Assembly: GCA_013400975.1 (NCBI GenBank)
Contig: WBMZ01004788.1
Coordinates: 52,376-116,375, forward strand
Origin: Atrichornis clamosus
Taxonomy: Eukaryota; Chordata; Aves; Passeriformes; Menuridae
Length of the DNA: 64,000 nucleotides
Direction: 5' to 3'
The stretch's first letter is position 1. Each line of letters starts with the position of its first letter. Both the position numbers and the translations under genes were made by a program. Below, in pieces: positions 49,573 through 63,467 of this stretch. The notes under the pieces were generated by a model that ran no database searches, was not told the DNA's origin, and saw only the letters and a list, made by a program, of their open reading frames with translations.

Positions 49573-49604
49573 CCCCCCCCCCCCCCTTTTTTTTTTTTTT
49601 TTTT
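49573..49604. repeat. Poly-C/poly-T homopolymer junction
   Basis: Fourteen C (49573-49586) run directly into eighteen T (49587-49604). Such adjoining homopolymers are prone to length error in assembly. Confidence 0.95.
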
Positions 49605-52600
49605 GAGAAGAATATCATAGCAGAGTTGAACCTGGTTCAAATGGGTGGTTTCTCATCCATTTTCACCTGACAAAGCTTTTTTTTGTTCTGGTTTATTTTT
49701 TTCACTTTCTAATGGGAAGATTTACCAGGCCTTTCCACCTTCCTCAAAGTGATGAAAACCCCTCATTGCTTTTTAGGTTGGTAAAATGGGAGTGAAGAAA
49801 GGCACTAAGGCAGTAACTACTTGCTCAAATATTCTGACTTCTTTGTCACTCAGGTGAAAATAGAAGGATAAAAAGGAGAAAACTGAAAGAGATTGTTCTG
49901 TTTCCTCTGAAAAATTCATCTTTCTTACTGCTGTTCTGGCTTGTAGAGAGCTTAAAGTGGAAATGTAAGACCCCAAATAGGAGAGAGAGTCAAGACAAAA
50001 TGGAAATTATCCCCTAAACATCACCTAAGAGTTGGTGTGGGGATGTAGAGGAGGGGGAGACAGGTCAGTTGTACCTCCCCTCATGCCAGGCAGGAAAGAG
50101 GTCTCGGGTAATCCTATTTCTGAATGTGTCAACATCCTGAGTGCAAGCCTGAGTCCCCCCTGCTAAAGCACACCAGGTGACACTGAGGCAAAGAGCTTTT
50201 GCTGGAGACAGCTGTAGGTTGTGCTGCCATTTTATAAATGTGAGTAAGGACAAGACTGTTATCAAGTTTATCCCTTGGAAGCTTTCATAGGAGACAATTC
50301 TGGAAAAGAAAGGTGTCATGTGCAAGGTGCTCTGAAGCTGAGATGCAAAGTCAAAGCGCTTTGGCCTGAATCAAGCAAAACTACCTGGTAGATGAGTAGG
50401 ATGGAAAGCAGTCTGACTGCCTGCAGGAACCGGAATTCCCTGAAGGAACCCAATTCCCTGAGGAAGCCAAGAGCTGGAAGTGGCTCAGGGAACCTGCTGC
50501 AGTGGTTCAAGGGCTGCCAGGCACAGAGGTGCCACGTCCAGAGCAGAGGCCACCCAGATGTGCTCTCAGGTGACCGCAGGTGTGGCTGCTCCACACTCCC
50601 CATCAAAAGCATCACATGGAGGCAGTGCATTAAGTCCACATGATGAATCCTCTCCTGGCCAACAGCAGTTGGCCATCCCCAGCTGTTCCAGATGTGTTTG
50701 CTGTGGGCTGCAGGCCAAGGACAGCTGGCTGCTTCTCTGTGAGGCTCAAGCCACAGCTGCAAAATCCAAGCCAGGCAAAGGCATCAGATGGCTGAAAATT
50801 CCTCCCCAGAGCCTGTGGTGAGACCTCATTGGTGTGGCAGTCGTAGGAGGGGTTAGCAGTGCTTGCTGAGTGTGCTTTGCATGGCTTTTAGGATGTCTGG
50901 AGTCACTCTGATAGCCCTGCTTTCATATGTGTGCCTTTCCACCTTTCCATTTGTCCCCTTCTCCTCTCCCCTGACCTCTACACCTGGTATCTTTTCTTTT
51001 ACAGCCGTGGGTTTTAGAGTAAATGAACTACTGGCTCTTAGATCAGCCTTTTCAATAAGGTCTGCTTCCTTGTAAAAGCAGCTGAGCTTTTTTGCAAACC
51101 CGGTATTCTCTACCTTGATTTCATTAGTCTATGTGGTCCAAACTTTTCTTTTGTGATGCTGATTGGTTTGGTTGGTTTCTTTGTTTTTCTATGGGGCTTT
51201 TTTCTCTATCTTAATTTTTAACCTTGTGCTCCTCACCGAGCTTTTCTCTACTACAGATGCTGATGTGACTGAAAGGTTTAAGCAGTGAAGCCTGATGTTC
51301 AGGGAGATGAAAATTGAATCTGCCTCTCTTACCTTACCCCACCCCTTGCTGTGCATATGCATCAATAGAGCCCAATTACGTGACCCCCACGGATCTTCTC
51401 TCAAGCACCTCTGCCTCTCTGAGTACTTGTATTCAATGTGGCTTTTAGGGGTTTTTTTTCTTTTGCCTATTGTACAATCTGCTCCTTTGCTCAGTAGTAC
51501 TCATCACTATTGTATTGGAGTGCTTCACACATGGTAATGAATTTAATTTCACACCACCACTACTGGAAGACCGGTTATTTTTATCCTCTTCTTAAATTTG
51601 TGAGAATTGACATGCAGATCTTAAAGCAGGAACGCAGTGAATGCTTTTGGCTGTCAAGCTGGAGATCTCTGGGGTCATGATTTTTGAATACTTAACCCCA
51701 GAGGGTTCTCTGCAGTGCAGCTGCTCCTGGTAAAGAGAAATGGGCGCCTGGCACACCTGTTAGGCAGACCCAGCAGATCTCTTGTATCTCTGGGAACCAA
51801 AGCAAGTGGCTCCCCATGGAAACTTGGGCTTGAGTCCTCCTGTAAGAGCCAGAGGCAGCACCTGCTCCCACAATGTGCCCCCACAAGTTGAGCTGCCTCT
51901 GTCCTTCTGCAGCTTTCTGGCTGTCTGTGATTTGTCCCTCATTACCAGCAACAAATAGCAGCTCCCTGTAAACAGGAACTGCTGCTCCTTCATTGTGCTA
52001 ATTCAGTCTGGGATAGATACATCTGGCTGGCTGGAAGAGCTGGAGGTCCTGTAGTGAGGTAATAGGATTATATAATTAAACACTATCATAATTTGCTGCT
52101 CTTATATCTGTATATGAGGGCATCAGGGCTGCTCTGAATTCTGGCACTCCTGATTTGAGTGCTTGACTCTCTAACCTCGTGGATATTGCTTCTGGAGAGG
52201 CTTCACAGGCTGCTGGCAGCAGGCACTTGTGGCCGTAGCAGTGTTTATGGGCTTTGGTCCCTCCCCACGTGCTTTGGCTGCTCTTTATGATCCGGGGTCC
52301 TGTGTCTTCAGCCCAGCATTTGACCAGTGTGGCCTTGTCTCAGCTGTTCCTACCTCCCCCACCAATCCCCAAATCCCTGTCTTGGCAGGCAGAGCTATCA
52401 GCCACTGAACTCCTTGTGCTTTTTAATTATTCCAGGTCTTCCTGCCCTTCCAAATGCCTTCCTTGGCTTTCTTGTCAACTCAAGGAGACCCTGGTCTCAT
52501 CGTGGCTGGGTAAGCTGAGCTCAGTTTAGGGCAGCAGCCTCCGGGCACAAAGGTGCTGCTGAGCTTTGGGGAGAATAAATCCCAAGGGAGGAGTGAACTC

Positions 52601-55600
52601 TGCACTCAGGGACCTACCACATCTGGACACTGAGTGTAGTTCCATCAAAACCGGATTTATTCCCACCGTGGATGTTCAGCACGTGCCTGTGCCCTTGCTT
52701 TCTGAAGGGCACTCAGAAAGGCCGGGGCTGAGGGGAGTCCAGCTCCCTGCAGCAGTAGGGGAAGCACATGTTTCTTTGTCCCTGGCCCTTTCTGCTCCAG
52801 TTAATACTGATGTTTGGCCAACACGCTATCAGGGATAATGGTGTGGACTTCAGGTAACACTGTGTGATCATTCTCCTTGTGGATCAATGCTGGGGTTGGC
52901 TCGGCAACACAGCTGCAGAGCATGTGAGCAAGGGATGGGAGAGGAATACAAGTGGAAAGGAAGGTGGCAATTCCTTCAGGAATAAGTGACTAATTGCTGT
53001 GCTTTGAGTCCAGGGGATTTGAGAAATGTCTGCACAGAGGCTGATTAATTAGTGGTGATGTCATTCTATCACCAATTCCAGGGCAGGCCAGCTGAAACAT
53101 CACCTTTGGATGTAGATATAATCCTCAACAAAGTATTTTGCAGTGAAGTGCATAGTGTGTAGGTGCTTTAAGACAGCCATAGCAAAGCTGAAAATGCTGC
53201 CACTGTCAGGGCAGGGAGAGGGAGTTTGCCCTTTTGCTCTGTAGTTTGATTGAGGAGCACGTGTCTATGCCTTTCTGAGGGTGGTCACTTGGACTGAGTC
53301 CGGGAGCAGTTGTAGCTCCATCCAGTTATCCTGCTGCTCAGCAAAAGCTTTCCTGCAGCGTGCCCCTCCCTGGCTCCCTTGGTGTCCGAAGATTGCTTTA
53401 CTAAACCCCCACATCCAAAAAAAAAAAAAGGCAGGAGTGAAGTTTTGCAGGTGTGTTGTGTTGGGCTGCACCTTATTGCCATGCCCTGCAGGGAGAGGCT
53501 TGAATTTGGATGAATCTTTGCAGGTTGCCAAAATGGCCCTTTGGGAAAAGTGGACAAAGGTTTTTCATCTTACCTGGGGACAAAGCTTCCACCATTCCTT
53601 CCTCACAGTGCTGAAGTAAAAACATGGGAGGGCTTGTCTTCCTCCAGTGGTCTGCCAAAGCCCTTTCTGCCTGGGGGCTGCTTTGGCTTTGTGAAAAAAG
53701 GTAGAAATAAGCCAGGGGCCTCTGGGGCTATAGGGGTGAGTAGGATCAAAACTTCTCCTTCCCCCACAGCCTCTCTTCACTGTATTTTCTTCTGCTGATA
53801 GGTTCTGTGTTCTTCCCACTTGATTTTTTTTTTTTCTCCTCTTTATATAATTCTTTTCAATTTTGTTGTTGGCAGCTCCTCTGTTTCAGATACTCTTCAA
53901 ACTTAATTAATGTGCTGCTTATTCCCTCTTCCAGATCGGTAATTATTATACTTAATAAGACCAGATCTAGTCCTGATCTGTGCGTTACCTCCTCCTATCT
54001 CAAGGCTCTCCAGCTTGCCAGGATCTTAAAGCTCACAGCAATGCAGCAGCACATCAGTCCATGCAGAAAGGTCAGAAGGGCTTTCTTGTCAAATAAAGAG
54101 CGAAAATATATCAGACCTGGGGAAAAAGACCTCAGCTTGTGCGGTTAAAGAAAAGCTGCTGTAGTGGTACTTTTCCTGCCACAGCTCCTGACATCTTGGA
54201 TGGCTCCAAATCTGCAAATCCACAGAGCAGGGTCTGTTCTGCTGCCCCTGGCAAAACCTGTGAGCCTGCTCCCTCTGCGGCACAGGACTGTGGGCTCCTG
54301 GAATTTAACAAAGCTCTTTCTTTTCTCTCTGCCTTCCCAGCGATCATCTCTGCATCTGCTAATTGTCAGGTTTTCATCAAAATCTTGGTGGTTTGTATGT
54401 GAAGAAATTTCCACTTATGGAAGGGGAAAAACATGTGTGATTGACAACCTCTGGCTGGGGACCTTTGAGGACCTTTGAGATGTGTTGATGTCACCAAACA
54501 CCACCTCCACCACCTCCCTCCAGACCTGTGAAGCTTTCTGGGGGTGCATATCTAATGCCTAACACTTCCCACTGATCTTTTGGATAAGAAAACTAACAGA
54601 GTAGCCTGATTAACTGGGATTGAAGGAATTAAGCCCCTGTTTGTGGAGATAGTGATCAATGAGGTCTCTTTTAACACACTTGTTACTCTGGGCTCCCTTT
54701 GATTGGCATATCAGGAGCTGCACACCATAAATTACCTTGATGGATTCCCCTGTGCATCTGAATTTAAAAGAGATGAGGCAGAGGGTTATTTTAGTTAATA
54801 TTCCAGTGTGTGACTTGCCAGGTGCTGTGCAGCTTCTGTCTTGACTCATAACCTCTGTTCCTTCACTTCCAAAGTCCTGTCCCATGGAAATAGCACTGCA
54901 GCTGTCCTTGAACCTGCCTCTGGGCTTCCTATAGCTCCCATATTCCTTGACCCAAGAGTCCTTTCTGCCCGGACCATTCCCTAAACAGTTTATGCCTTGA
55001 GGAGGGAGCAAGTGCTGTGAGACTGAGGCAGATTAATTACCGACACAAACTCTTGGCAGGACCTAGCAGGTACTCCCAGGTGACCAGCTGGGGCTGCTGG
55101 CATGGATCCTGTAGAGAATTAGCTAAGGAAGTGTTCCTGGATGCATGTGGGTCCACAGCAGAGGTTTTGGTGCTCCCCACTGCAGCCCATTAGCTCAGTG
55201 AAGTGAGAGGCTGCCTTCCTCACTTTAGAAAGCACTTGAGGATGTCATTTACTCAGGCAGATTTCCCAGCTGACCGAGCATTCTTATTCCACTAATTACA
55301 AATCAAGAATGTGGTGTGTGCATTGGCTCCTAGACAGGAGGAGCCCTCCTCCCTGATGGTGGGGCTGGCTGGAGGGGGGGAAAGCAGAATGGATCCTGAT
55401 CCTTATCATCCTCTCCCCTCCCATCAGTTGGAATAAAGTAAAGCTTGCTCTGGTAAATCCTGCAAAGTTTGGTGCTCAGATGCTGCAGCTGGTGCTCTCA
55501 ACATTCTTGGGCCTGAGTCCAGCCCTGCAGGTGAATTCTTTCAGCACTGGGGCTCACCTGGAGCCAGGACCCTGACTCACACTGGCTGCTGCTGTGGAGT

Positions 55601-57504
55601 CACCTGAATAGCCTGGGAGTTGGGAGGCACATGAAGGCTGTAACTAACCTGAATCTCTGGTGGGTGTTTGACCAAGCCATTGTAGGACTTACCTTGTTCT
55701 GTTTTCAGCTGGTGTGGGAGGGAGAACACTAGGAAAAGTTATTGGTTTTAATTTCCTGGTGTTGAAGGCTGGTAGGCTTTGGGATATGGAATGGAAACAT
55801 CACAGTCCAACCAGCTTCAGGGCCTCCTGCTGTGTAGGGCTGTTCTGGATCATGCACCTTGGCCTGTTGTGAGTACTGCTGGTTTGGGGGAAGTTACAGC
55901 ATCTCTTTTCTCATTTTGAGTGTCCCTGGGTCTGTGTTTTCCTACTTGGCTGAGGCTGGCTGCATTTCCAGTGGCTCCACGTCCCATTGCCAGGCACTGA
56001 TAGCAGCAGAACATCTGCCTGTCTCTGTGCCCTGCGGCACTTCCTCCTGTGCAGAACTGCTCTGCCGTGTGCCTTCCTGCCATCAGATGCACGACTCCCC
56101 TGTTTGTCGCTGACCTGCTTACTCCAAACAAACCCTCCTGAAGCAGGCAGGCCGTGGGAGAGCACTGGCTATCACTTGTACATTTGTAGGCACAACTACA
56201 GCTGGATCCTCCAAAGCACGGTGCCAGGGAGGAGCCCCAGCTGCCTGCCCTGGGCCCCCGGCCTGGTGTCTGCCTCAGTGCTGGCCCAGCCCTGGCAGGA
56301 AACGTGGAGTGGTTTCTAATGCATGTGATTGCGTGTTCCAGAGAGTGGGGGTCACCACCAGTCTTGGTGAGGTGAGGCATGGCTGGGACCTGGACTGATG
56401 GCTAAGCCAGTCCCCCAGCGTGGGGGCACCAGCTGTGCAGAGGGTGCAGCATGAGAGGCTGTGTGGGTGACAGGGAGGCACCCTGGGGCTTTGACCTGCT
56501 CCTTTCTTTGTGCCTTACCACGTGCCAGGACAAGGCTAAAACCATAAACCATTTCTGAGCAGTTCCTCCTCCCATTAACTACTGAGCTTCTGGCTCAGCC
56601 TCAGCTTCCATGAGGGTGGCTCCAGCTGCCAGTGCTTGGAGTGGCCTGTCCCTTGCAGCCACCACTCACCTAAATGTCATGAAGAGCTCTTATTACCTGG
56701 GTCTCTGCTCTTTAGTTTCAGCTAATTAGGGCTGATAAGACCCACTCATTGTTAGGCAGTTGCCTCAGCTTCCTGTGCTTCTTGTAAACTTTGCCAAACG
56801 TGACACCATAGGAATCCTGTCAGGGACCACAGCACAGGCAGTGTGGTGGCATGCAGAGCTCTTGTTAAAGGAGCAGGTTCAGCTGAGGTCTTTGGGAATC
56901 TTCTCCTGCTGACAGGCTCTGTCTACAACCACATTGCATGGCTGACTATCCTGCTGCATGGAGAGGATCCCAGGATCCTCTGGGATGGCTGTTTTGATGG
57001 AAGTACACTCAGAGTCCAGATGTGGTAGGTCCTGAGTGCAGAGTTGACTCTTCCCTTGGGATTTATTCTCCTAATGGCCTTTGCACCTGAAACTCAGCAG
57101 CACCTTTGTGCCAGGAGGCTGCTGTTGTAAACTGAGCTCATCTTATCCAGCTATGATCAGACCAGGGTCTTCTCCTCTGAGTTGACAAAAAAGGCTGAGG
57201 AAGGTATTTGGTGGGGAGGGAAGGCCTGGTATCACATACCACATGTAATGTGAACACAGGGCATTTTCCAAACGCTTCAGCAAGCGTTGTCAACTCCGGA
57301 CATTTTTAGTGTGAGCCTCCTCATATTTGGCCCTGTTTCAAGTTCTGGGTTTTGGCTCCATGCCACTCTATTCCTTCTGAATAAAAATTGAGTTCACAGC
57401 TTTATGGGTGCGGAGAAAAATTCAGAAGGACCCTGGATGAGAAAAATAAAAAAGCACAAACAGGTACCCTCAGAGCCAGCCTTCCTAAGCACTTGTTTTA
57501 GGTG

Positions 57505-57545
57505 AGTGTTAGGTACCTAAATTGTTTAAGAATATTTGGACTTGA
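57505..57545 (+). repeat. Possible ancient amniote repeat remnant
   Basis: GTTAGGTACCTAAATTGTTT followed by an AAGAATATTTGG block resembles the GTTAGGCACCTAAAT...GAAAATCTGG phrase of old amniote interspersed repeats. It is short and degenerate. Confidence 0.25.
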
Positions 57546-59196
57546 CAAGCATATGCAATGTTAGAAATAGAAATGCTGAGGCATCGAAAACCTTATGACT
57601 CCACTGGGGGATTTTTGAACTGATGCTGCTGTTGTAACTGCAGAAGAGAAAAGAAAGACCTGTTCACATACTCTTTCTCTCCAGGTTTATTTTTGCTCTT
57701 GCCAAGGGACTGCAGGACAAATACAGTCTCTTTCAGGCCCATTAGCTTTTATGAATTTGTTCCCCTGCCAGCGTATAGCTTCTGAAATTTGAGACAGCTA
57801 CCCCTGCTAAAAGAGCTCTGCTACTTCTCCATGGAGCTGGACCTGGTTTCTGGAGGTTTAGATCAACATGTTTTGTCATAGAAACAAGGCTCCAGCTCTC
57901 TGCTTTCCCAGGATCTGCCTAGACACAGACCTTGATCTCTGCAGTGTCTGGCAGGAAGGGTTTTTTAGCTCTGTGAGATGTGTGGGAATGCACGCTGAGC
58001 ACCTGTGTGAAATGAAGACATACAGCCATCCTAATGGTCGTTGTTGGGTTTCCTGGGGCATGTCTAAGCCATGGGTGAACTCCCAGATATACTGGAGCCC
58101 TTATCTAAGGCAGCAAAGGTTGTGGTCTTGTACAGAAACACTGCAAGCATCCCTTGGGATTACAGATGTAGCTCAGTACCTCTCAGGGAATGTGGAAAGG
58201 TGAGGAAAAATTATCTTTTCCACTAGTGTATGTTTGGTTGTGGATTGTGTGTGACATCAGGTGAGCCATTGGATGGCTCTGCCTTAGCCCATCACCTTCC
58301 TCTTCCCCCCAGCACAGCTCTGCAGTGCCCCAGCAGCTTCTGGAAATGATCATTTTTCTCACGTTGCTAAGTTGCTTCTTTAGTTGACTGAACTTCTGGG
58401 GGCAGGAGCCACCTTTGCATTCGTCTTGCCAGGATTTAGCCCCAGCATTATCAGGTGCTTGAAATTCATGGATGAAGTGACAAACTGCGTAACACGTGGG
58501 ATGCAGAGAAGCTCTCTCTATTTTCTAAGGCTTGGAGGGGGGAGAGTTTCAGCTGCAAGAAGAGTTTTTGCTGTGTGTTTGAGAGGGCAAAAGGAGCAAG
58601 AACTGTAGCCCTTTCCCAGTGCCCTGAGGAAAAAGTGTGTGTGGGAAAGTCTCTTCTTGTGGGGACCAGGAGATTCTTGTCACCTGCTTTGAACTGTGCC
58701 GGGGTAAAGGTTGCTCTTGAGCTGTTGCTGGACACCAGGGACAGCACAGTTTTTTAGGTGGCTCTTTGTTCCCTCTGGGCAGGCTTTGAGGGCTTCACCA
58801 CGGAGAGGAGGGAGCTGCCTTCCCAAGGGGAAGGAATCAGTGCCTTTCTTTCTCAGCCCAGTGCTCCTCCTGTTTACTGGGGGTTGTCCCTGGTCTCTGC
58901 CCCCTGCCCAAAGGCAGCAGAGCACCGGCTCAGTGGTGGTTTGTACAGGTGGCCCCAAACCACCAGCTTTTGGATACAGGCTCTTTGCATGACTATTAGA
59001 CTTTGCTTGGGGGGTGAAAATGTGGTGCCACGATGGCAAACAGCAGCTGGATGTGCCCACAGCTGGCACGGGGCAGCCCTGGCTGGGACAGCAGCTTCCA
59101 GGCTGAGCCGTGACCCTGTCTCTGTCCAAGGATGAAGGCGGTGGGTGATTTATGGCAGAGAGGAGATGGGGGTCTCTCCGAGTGAGCTGGAGGCGA

Positions 59197-59210
59197 GTTG
59201 CCATGGCGAT
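59197..59210. promoter_or_regulatory. X-box-like motif
   Basis: GTTGCCATGGCGAT matches the palindromic RFX X-box GTTGCCATGGCAAC at 12 of 14 positions, with an intact left half-site. About 4.2 kb upstream of the candidate right-edge promoter. Motif-only inference. Confidence 0.3.
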
Positions 59211-62024
59211 GGGCTAATGAAGCACCAGCCGGCTCTGACGCTGCTACGGTTGCAAAGAGCGGGTGGGTGGGGAGAAGGGGCAGCTGGACACGTGGGGATG
59301 GAGGGTGAGAAGCAGGTAACACCAGGAGAGCAGGACAAGGGTTTGGTCTGTAAAGCTGTTGGGAGGGCTCTGAGTGCTCTAAGAGTGGAAGGGGTGATGG
59401 GAGAAAAGAGCCCTCTTCTCCCAGCTCTTTGGGAAGCAGGACATCAGCATGGTGCTCCTTGGCGGTGAGCAGGACCAGCAGCTTTTAGGGAAAGGCAGTG
59501 CCTCTGTTCTGGTCTCCTGATTGCCTCAGCCACCTGTCTGCAGGCTGGCTGCCTTCCCTGGCAGCAGGAGAGGGCTCCAAAGTGGATGCCAGCTTGCAGG
59601 GACCACCTCACACAGGACGGGTACAAAGGACTCTGCTGTGCCCAGCACTAGGTCCTGTTTTCTCCCCACTCCAGCTGCTCCATGCCAAGGCGGGTGCCTG
59701 CACACAAGCACTCAGGGCCTTTCCAGCTGCAGCGCCCTCCCTGTGCTGGTGATCTTAGATCCTTGGAGCTGGTCTGCACCACCCTGTGCCCCGTGGAGAG
59801 GAGTGTTTCTGGGACACGTGCCCCTCAGCACGCTGCCCCTCTGCCTTCCATCCCCGGGGAGGGCCAGCTGTGCCCTGGCTCCGTCCTTCATTGCCACACA
59901 ACTGCAGCCAGCTGCCTCGGATGTGGACTGTGGGAGCTGGGTGGGCAGAATGGGGGTGGCCTGGGCTCGCCTCCAAGCAGGTGTGTGTCCTGGAGACGTG
60001 CTGCACATCTCGCTCCAACCTGCACCTTCAGAAGGGACCCTCCTGCTTTGCTGTTGTAGGGCTCAAGTCTGCGATTCCATTCAGTTCAAGGGCATTGCAG
60101 CATGGACCTAAAACCAAGCAGACTTTTATCCTGGCTTGTTGAGCAGAGTGATGGGACGGAAAGGCTTGGCTAATTATTAGCAAGATATTCCCAGGCTGCT
60201 GTGCTTCCATTTTGAGAGATTGCTCTTCAGTAATATGGTGACAGCCATATTTTAACCTTGATCACCATAAGAAGGGTTTTGCCTCAAAGCCATGAGCTGC
60301 TGGAGTGTGTCAGAGTTCAGGGAGGTGTTTCAGCAGGTAAAGGCAGAGATGGGGAGGTTATGTAGTTGAAAAAAGAAATAAAAAGCCTTATGATGGAGTG
60401 ATGCATTAAAAGATAATTGCTTACAGGTTTCACAAGATGTTTTTATGTCTCTTAAATTGATGAATGTATCCACAGAGACTGATACTCTTAATTGAGGGTT
60501 ACCTTTACTTCTGAACAGAGCAGAGATCAAGACAATTACAAGTAGATAATGACAACACTACCCATACCCCCCAAAGAAAAGGTTGTCTAAAGCTGGACTT
60601 AAGCTAGCTAATGCCTGCTTCCCTGGCCAGAGCCTCTTCCTGTCTTCCTGACAGCATCCCCTGTTGTTCAAACCCATCCTGTGCTACTGCTGGATAGCCC
60701 TTATGTCATTAATTCCATCATCATGCATTATCCAGATGGTAGGAGTGCTCACTTCCCTTATGGGTCGGTTGTTTTTCGGCGCTTGCTGGGATGAAGGAGG
60801 ATTTCCACAGCCTCCCTTGATGCCTCTGCAGAGCTCACAGGTGGGGTGAGCCAGCCAGCCCTTCCTGGGGCAGGCAAACCATAAGGGGCATGAAGAGCTT
60901 TGGGATCTCTGGTGCAGCCTCTCTAATCCAGGAGGATTTTGACTGGTGGGGATTTTGATTAATGGTTTGGCAGCTGGAAGCAGGCCTTGCTGTGCTGCAC
61001 AGGTGCCTGCTCTGCCAAGGATTTGCATGAGCTGATTATGGTGTGGATCAGCACATCTGGAGGGGTAGAAAGGGTTACAAAGTGCATATTCACAGACCTC
61101 CTAATTTAGGAGGTGTACCTTTCTTAGGTGCTGTACCTCTTGCTCTGCTCCTAGCTACTCACCATTCCCTGGTGCTGCCTTTTCTGTCTGACCCCAATTA
61201 GTCTCTTCCCCACCTTCGTAAGAACCTGGTGTGTGCTGTGGCTACATGGGGAGGGATTTAATTTCACTTTTAGATTCTTGGAAAAGCTTTTCCAGTAAAG
61301 GGCCTTATGCCCAAGACTAGTTCGGGCTGCTGGCAGTGTCAGAGGAGAGCTCTGAGCAGAGGAGGCAGTGTTTGGTGAAGGCATCTCAGGGCAGAGTGAG
61401 ATGTGTTGCTCCTGGGGAATTGTGCATGGCTGTTGCTCATGGATGAACGGGCCTCAAGAGAAGCATGGTTTCCATTGCCTGTGACTATTGTTAGCAGTGC
61501 TTAAATCTGTAAATCTTGGAATGTTCTTCAATATGAGCCATTTAAAACCCTGAGTCACTTCTGTCTCCGGATATGCCCGTCTCGCTGATTCTGCTTCATG
61601 CCTCTCCTCATATCCAAGGCAGTTCATGCCAGCAGTTGAATCAGGTTGGAAAGCAGGAAGAATAAGTATTAGGACCATTTCTGCTCTGAGCCTCAAGGTC
61701 ACCAAGGTCCCTGAGTAGGCCAGGTCCTGTGTCTGCTCCCATCTCTGGGTGTGGTCATACTGGTATATTCCCCAATGGATCATCTCCTCCCAGTGGGAAG
61801 ATGGGGGGTGAGATCCTCGGAGCTTTTAGCCACGTGAATGGCTGTGCCTTGGGACTCCCTCTGGGCTCTTCCCTGTTCCCTTGCCAACACTCTTTCATTC
61901 ACAAGCATATATATCAGGAACAGAAGATGTGCCTTGGAGGAAACTTAAATATAAGCAGAAATTCTGTGTGAATAAGAATGGCCAAATTGTGTTGCTCACA
62001 GGACTCTTCCTTAGCTGACTATGC

Positions 62025-62100
62025 TCTGAGTAGGAGGTTGGACTGGCTGCTGCTGTCCTGAAATCTCTTCCAATATGAATTTTCTTATGACCCTATGATT
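62025..62100 (+). mobile_element. CR1 3'-terminal fragment
   Basis: Reads AGGAGGTTGGACTGGCTGCT, then AATCTCTTCCAATATGAATT, then ACCCTATGATTTG, matching the canonical CR1 terminus (GGTTGGACTAGATG...CCCTTCCAACC...TTCTATGATTC). Only the extreme 3' end remains. Confidence 0.75.
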
Positions 62101-63430
62101 TGTCCTAGTTTTGGAGTCCAGCAAAAAGCTCCTCTGTTGGCATGCACACACAGCTGTCTTCTTGAGTGATGCTTTATATTATGGCAGGAGGAATTCAATG
62201 CAGAAACAGAATTTTTTAAAATGGGACCAGCCCTACACCATGTACTGGTTTCTGTCATTCATGTATGAACAATCTAAGGACAATTAAAATGTTGGCTGTC
62301 CACATGAGATCTCAAAAGCGAGGTCTCTGCTGGTCAGGCAAAATATTTTTCAGAGAGTAGAAAATCACAACTTGAAGGTTTTGCTGCAGCTGCTGCAAAA
62401 TTGTCCTGTGAGTATTTAATCTCCATTGGCTGGGCTTGGATGTGATGTTGAGGGCTGGAGAAACTTATCTTGATTACGTATGGTTTGTGGTAGTTCAGAG
62501 TTCCTGTAAGAGAGCCAAGTGTTGCAGCAACACTAAGGATTCTTTCTGCTCTGGTTTAAAAGATGGCAGATTTGATTGTGAGGGCTCTGTTTTGGACTAA
62601 GCTCAGTTTTTTCTCAAAATGTTGGTCTTCAGATCTCGTGAGCTCATCGGGTCTTGCCTGTGGACCCTACCCAGCACAGGAAGGCAGAACTCTACTGGCA
62701 TAGAAACTGCTGCTAACAGATATACGTGGATACATGGATTAGTAAAGACCATCCCAGACCACAGGGTGCTGAAATTTTGCTTTGAAAGAGAGATGAGGTT
62801 CTCTTCCTACTGTCCAGGAATATGTCATGATAAATGCTATTTCACCAAAGTCAGGATGGCTGTGGTCTGTAGGGATGAGGTAGAACAGTGATTGCCCCTA
62901 ACTTTCCCCTGGAAGCAAGAACTGGGTCATTTTCTAATATCTAAATGCAGAGAACTGACAGCTAAATTGGATTTAATCGCTCATGCCTTGAGGGCCCTTG
63001 TCCTGAAGTATGTTTTCATGTTATTTTAAGTATTCAAAACCGAGAGTATTTTGGAGGAGTTGCGGGGTGGTCAGTAATGCCTGCAGTGATGATCCTTCAT
63101 CTCACCCCGCACCCTCAGTGATGGAGGGATGGTTCTGTACCTTGGAGTCAACTGCGGCTGAGCCTGGCAGTGTGTGTTCAACAAGGAGAGCTCTGCAGGG
63201 ACAATATATTTTGAGCGCGCCTTACTGTCAGCTTTCGCCTTCCCAGCTTCGCTGTCGTGTGGCTCTGCAAAACCTCCCAAGCCCAGCCAGCTCTGTCTAG
63301 CCCTTCCTCTGGGATCCCTGCACTTCCATGCCGATTCTGCCCTTGCTTTCGCTGCCTACTCCTTGCTGCGTTTTAACCTCTCTTCCTCCTCTCCCCTTCC
63401 CACCATTTGTTTCCCTCTGCGTATCGTTCT
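62101..63430. other. Sequence upstream of the candidate right-edge promoter
   Basis: No exon or repeat recognised. GC content and CpG frequency rise from about 63180 onward towards the promoter candidate. Confidence 0.5.
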
Positions 63431-63437
63431 ACTGCGA

Positions 63438-63443
63438 TATAAA
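63438..63443 (+). promoter_or_regulatory. Candidate TATA box (TATAAA)
   Basis: A consensus TATAAA in the context GCGATATAAACC lies at the upstream edge of the CpG island. A start site would be expected near 63468. Chance TATAAA motifs are common; the support is the position next to the island and the donor-like site 155 bases downstream. Confidence 0.4.
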
Positions 63444-63467
63444 CCTCGGCAATTCCAAGTTGTGGGC

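Larger units (their letters stand above)
49605..62024. other. Intergenic sequence, little recognised
   Basis: About 12.4 kb. I see no exon, RNA gene or clear transposon except a doubtful ancient repeat near 57510 and an X-box-like site at 59197. An A-run lies near 53417-53429 and a pyrimidine tract near 53823-53840. A TTAATTAG homeodomain-type core lies near 53046. GC content rises moderately over 58700-60050 without a CpG island. Confidence 0.55.

Noticed and set aside
53415..53429. A-run as a possible retroposon tail
   Set aside because: No retroposon body or target-site duplication is visible next to it.
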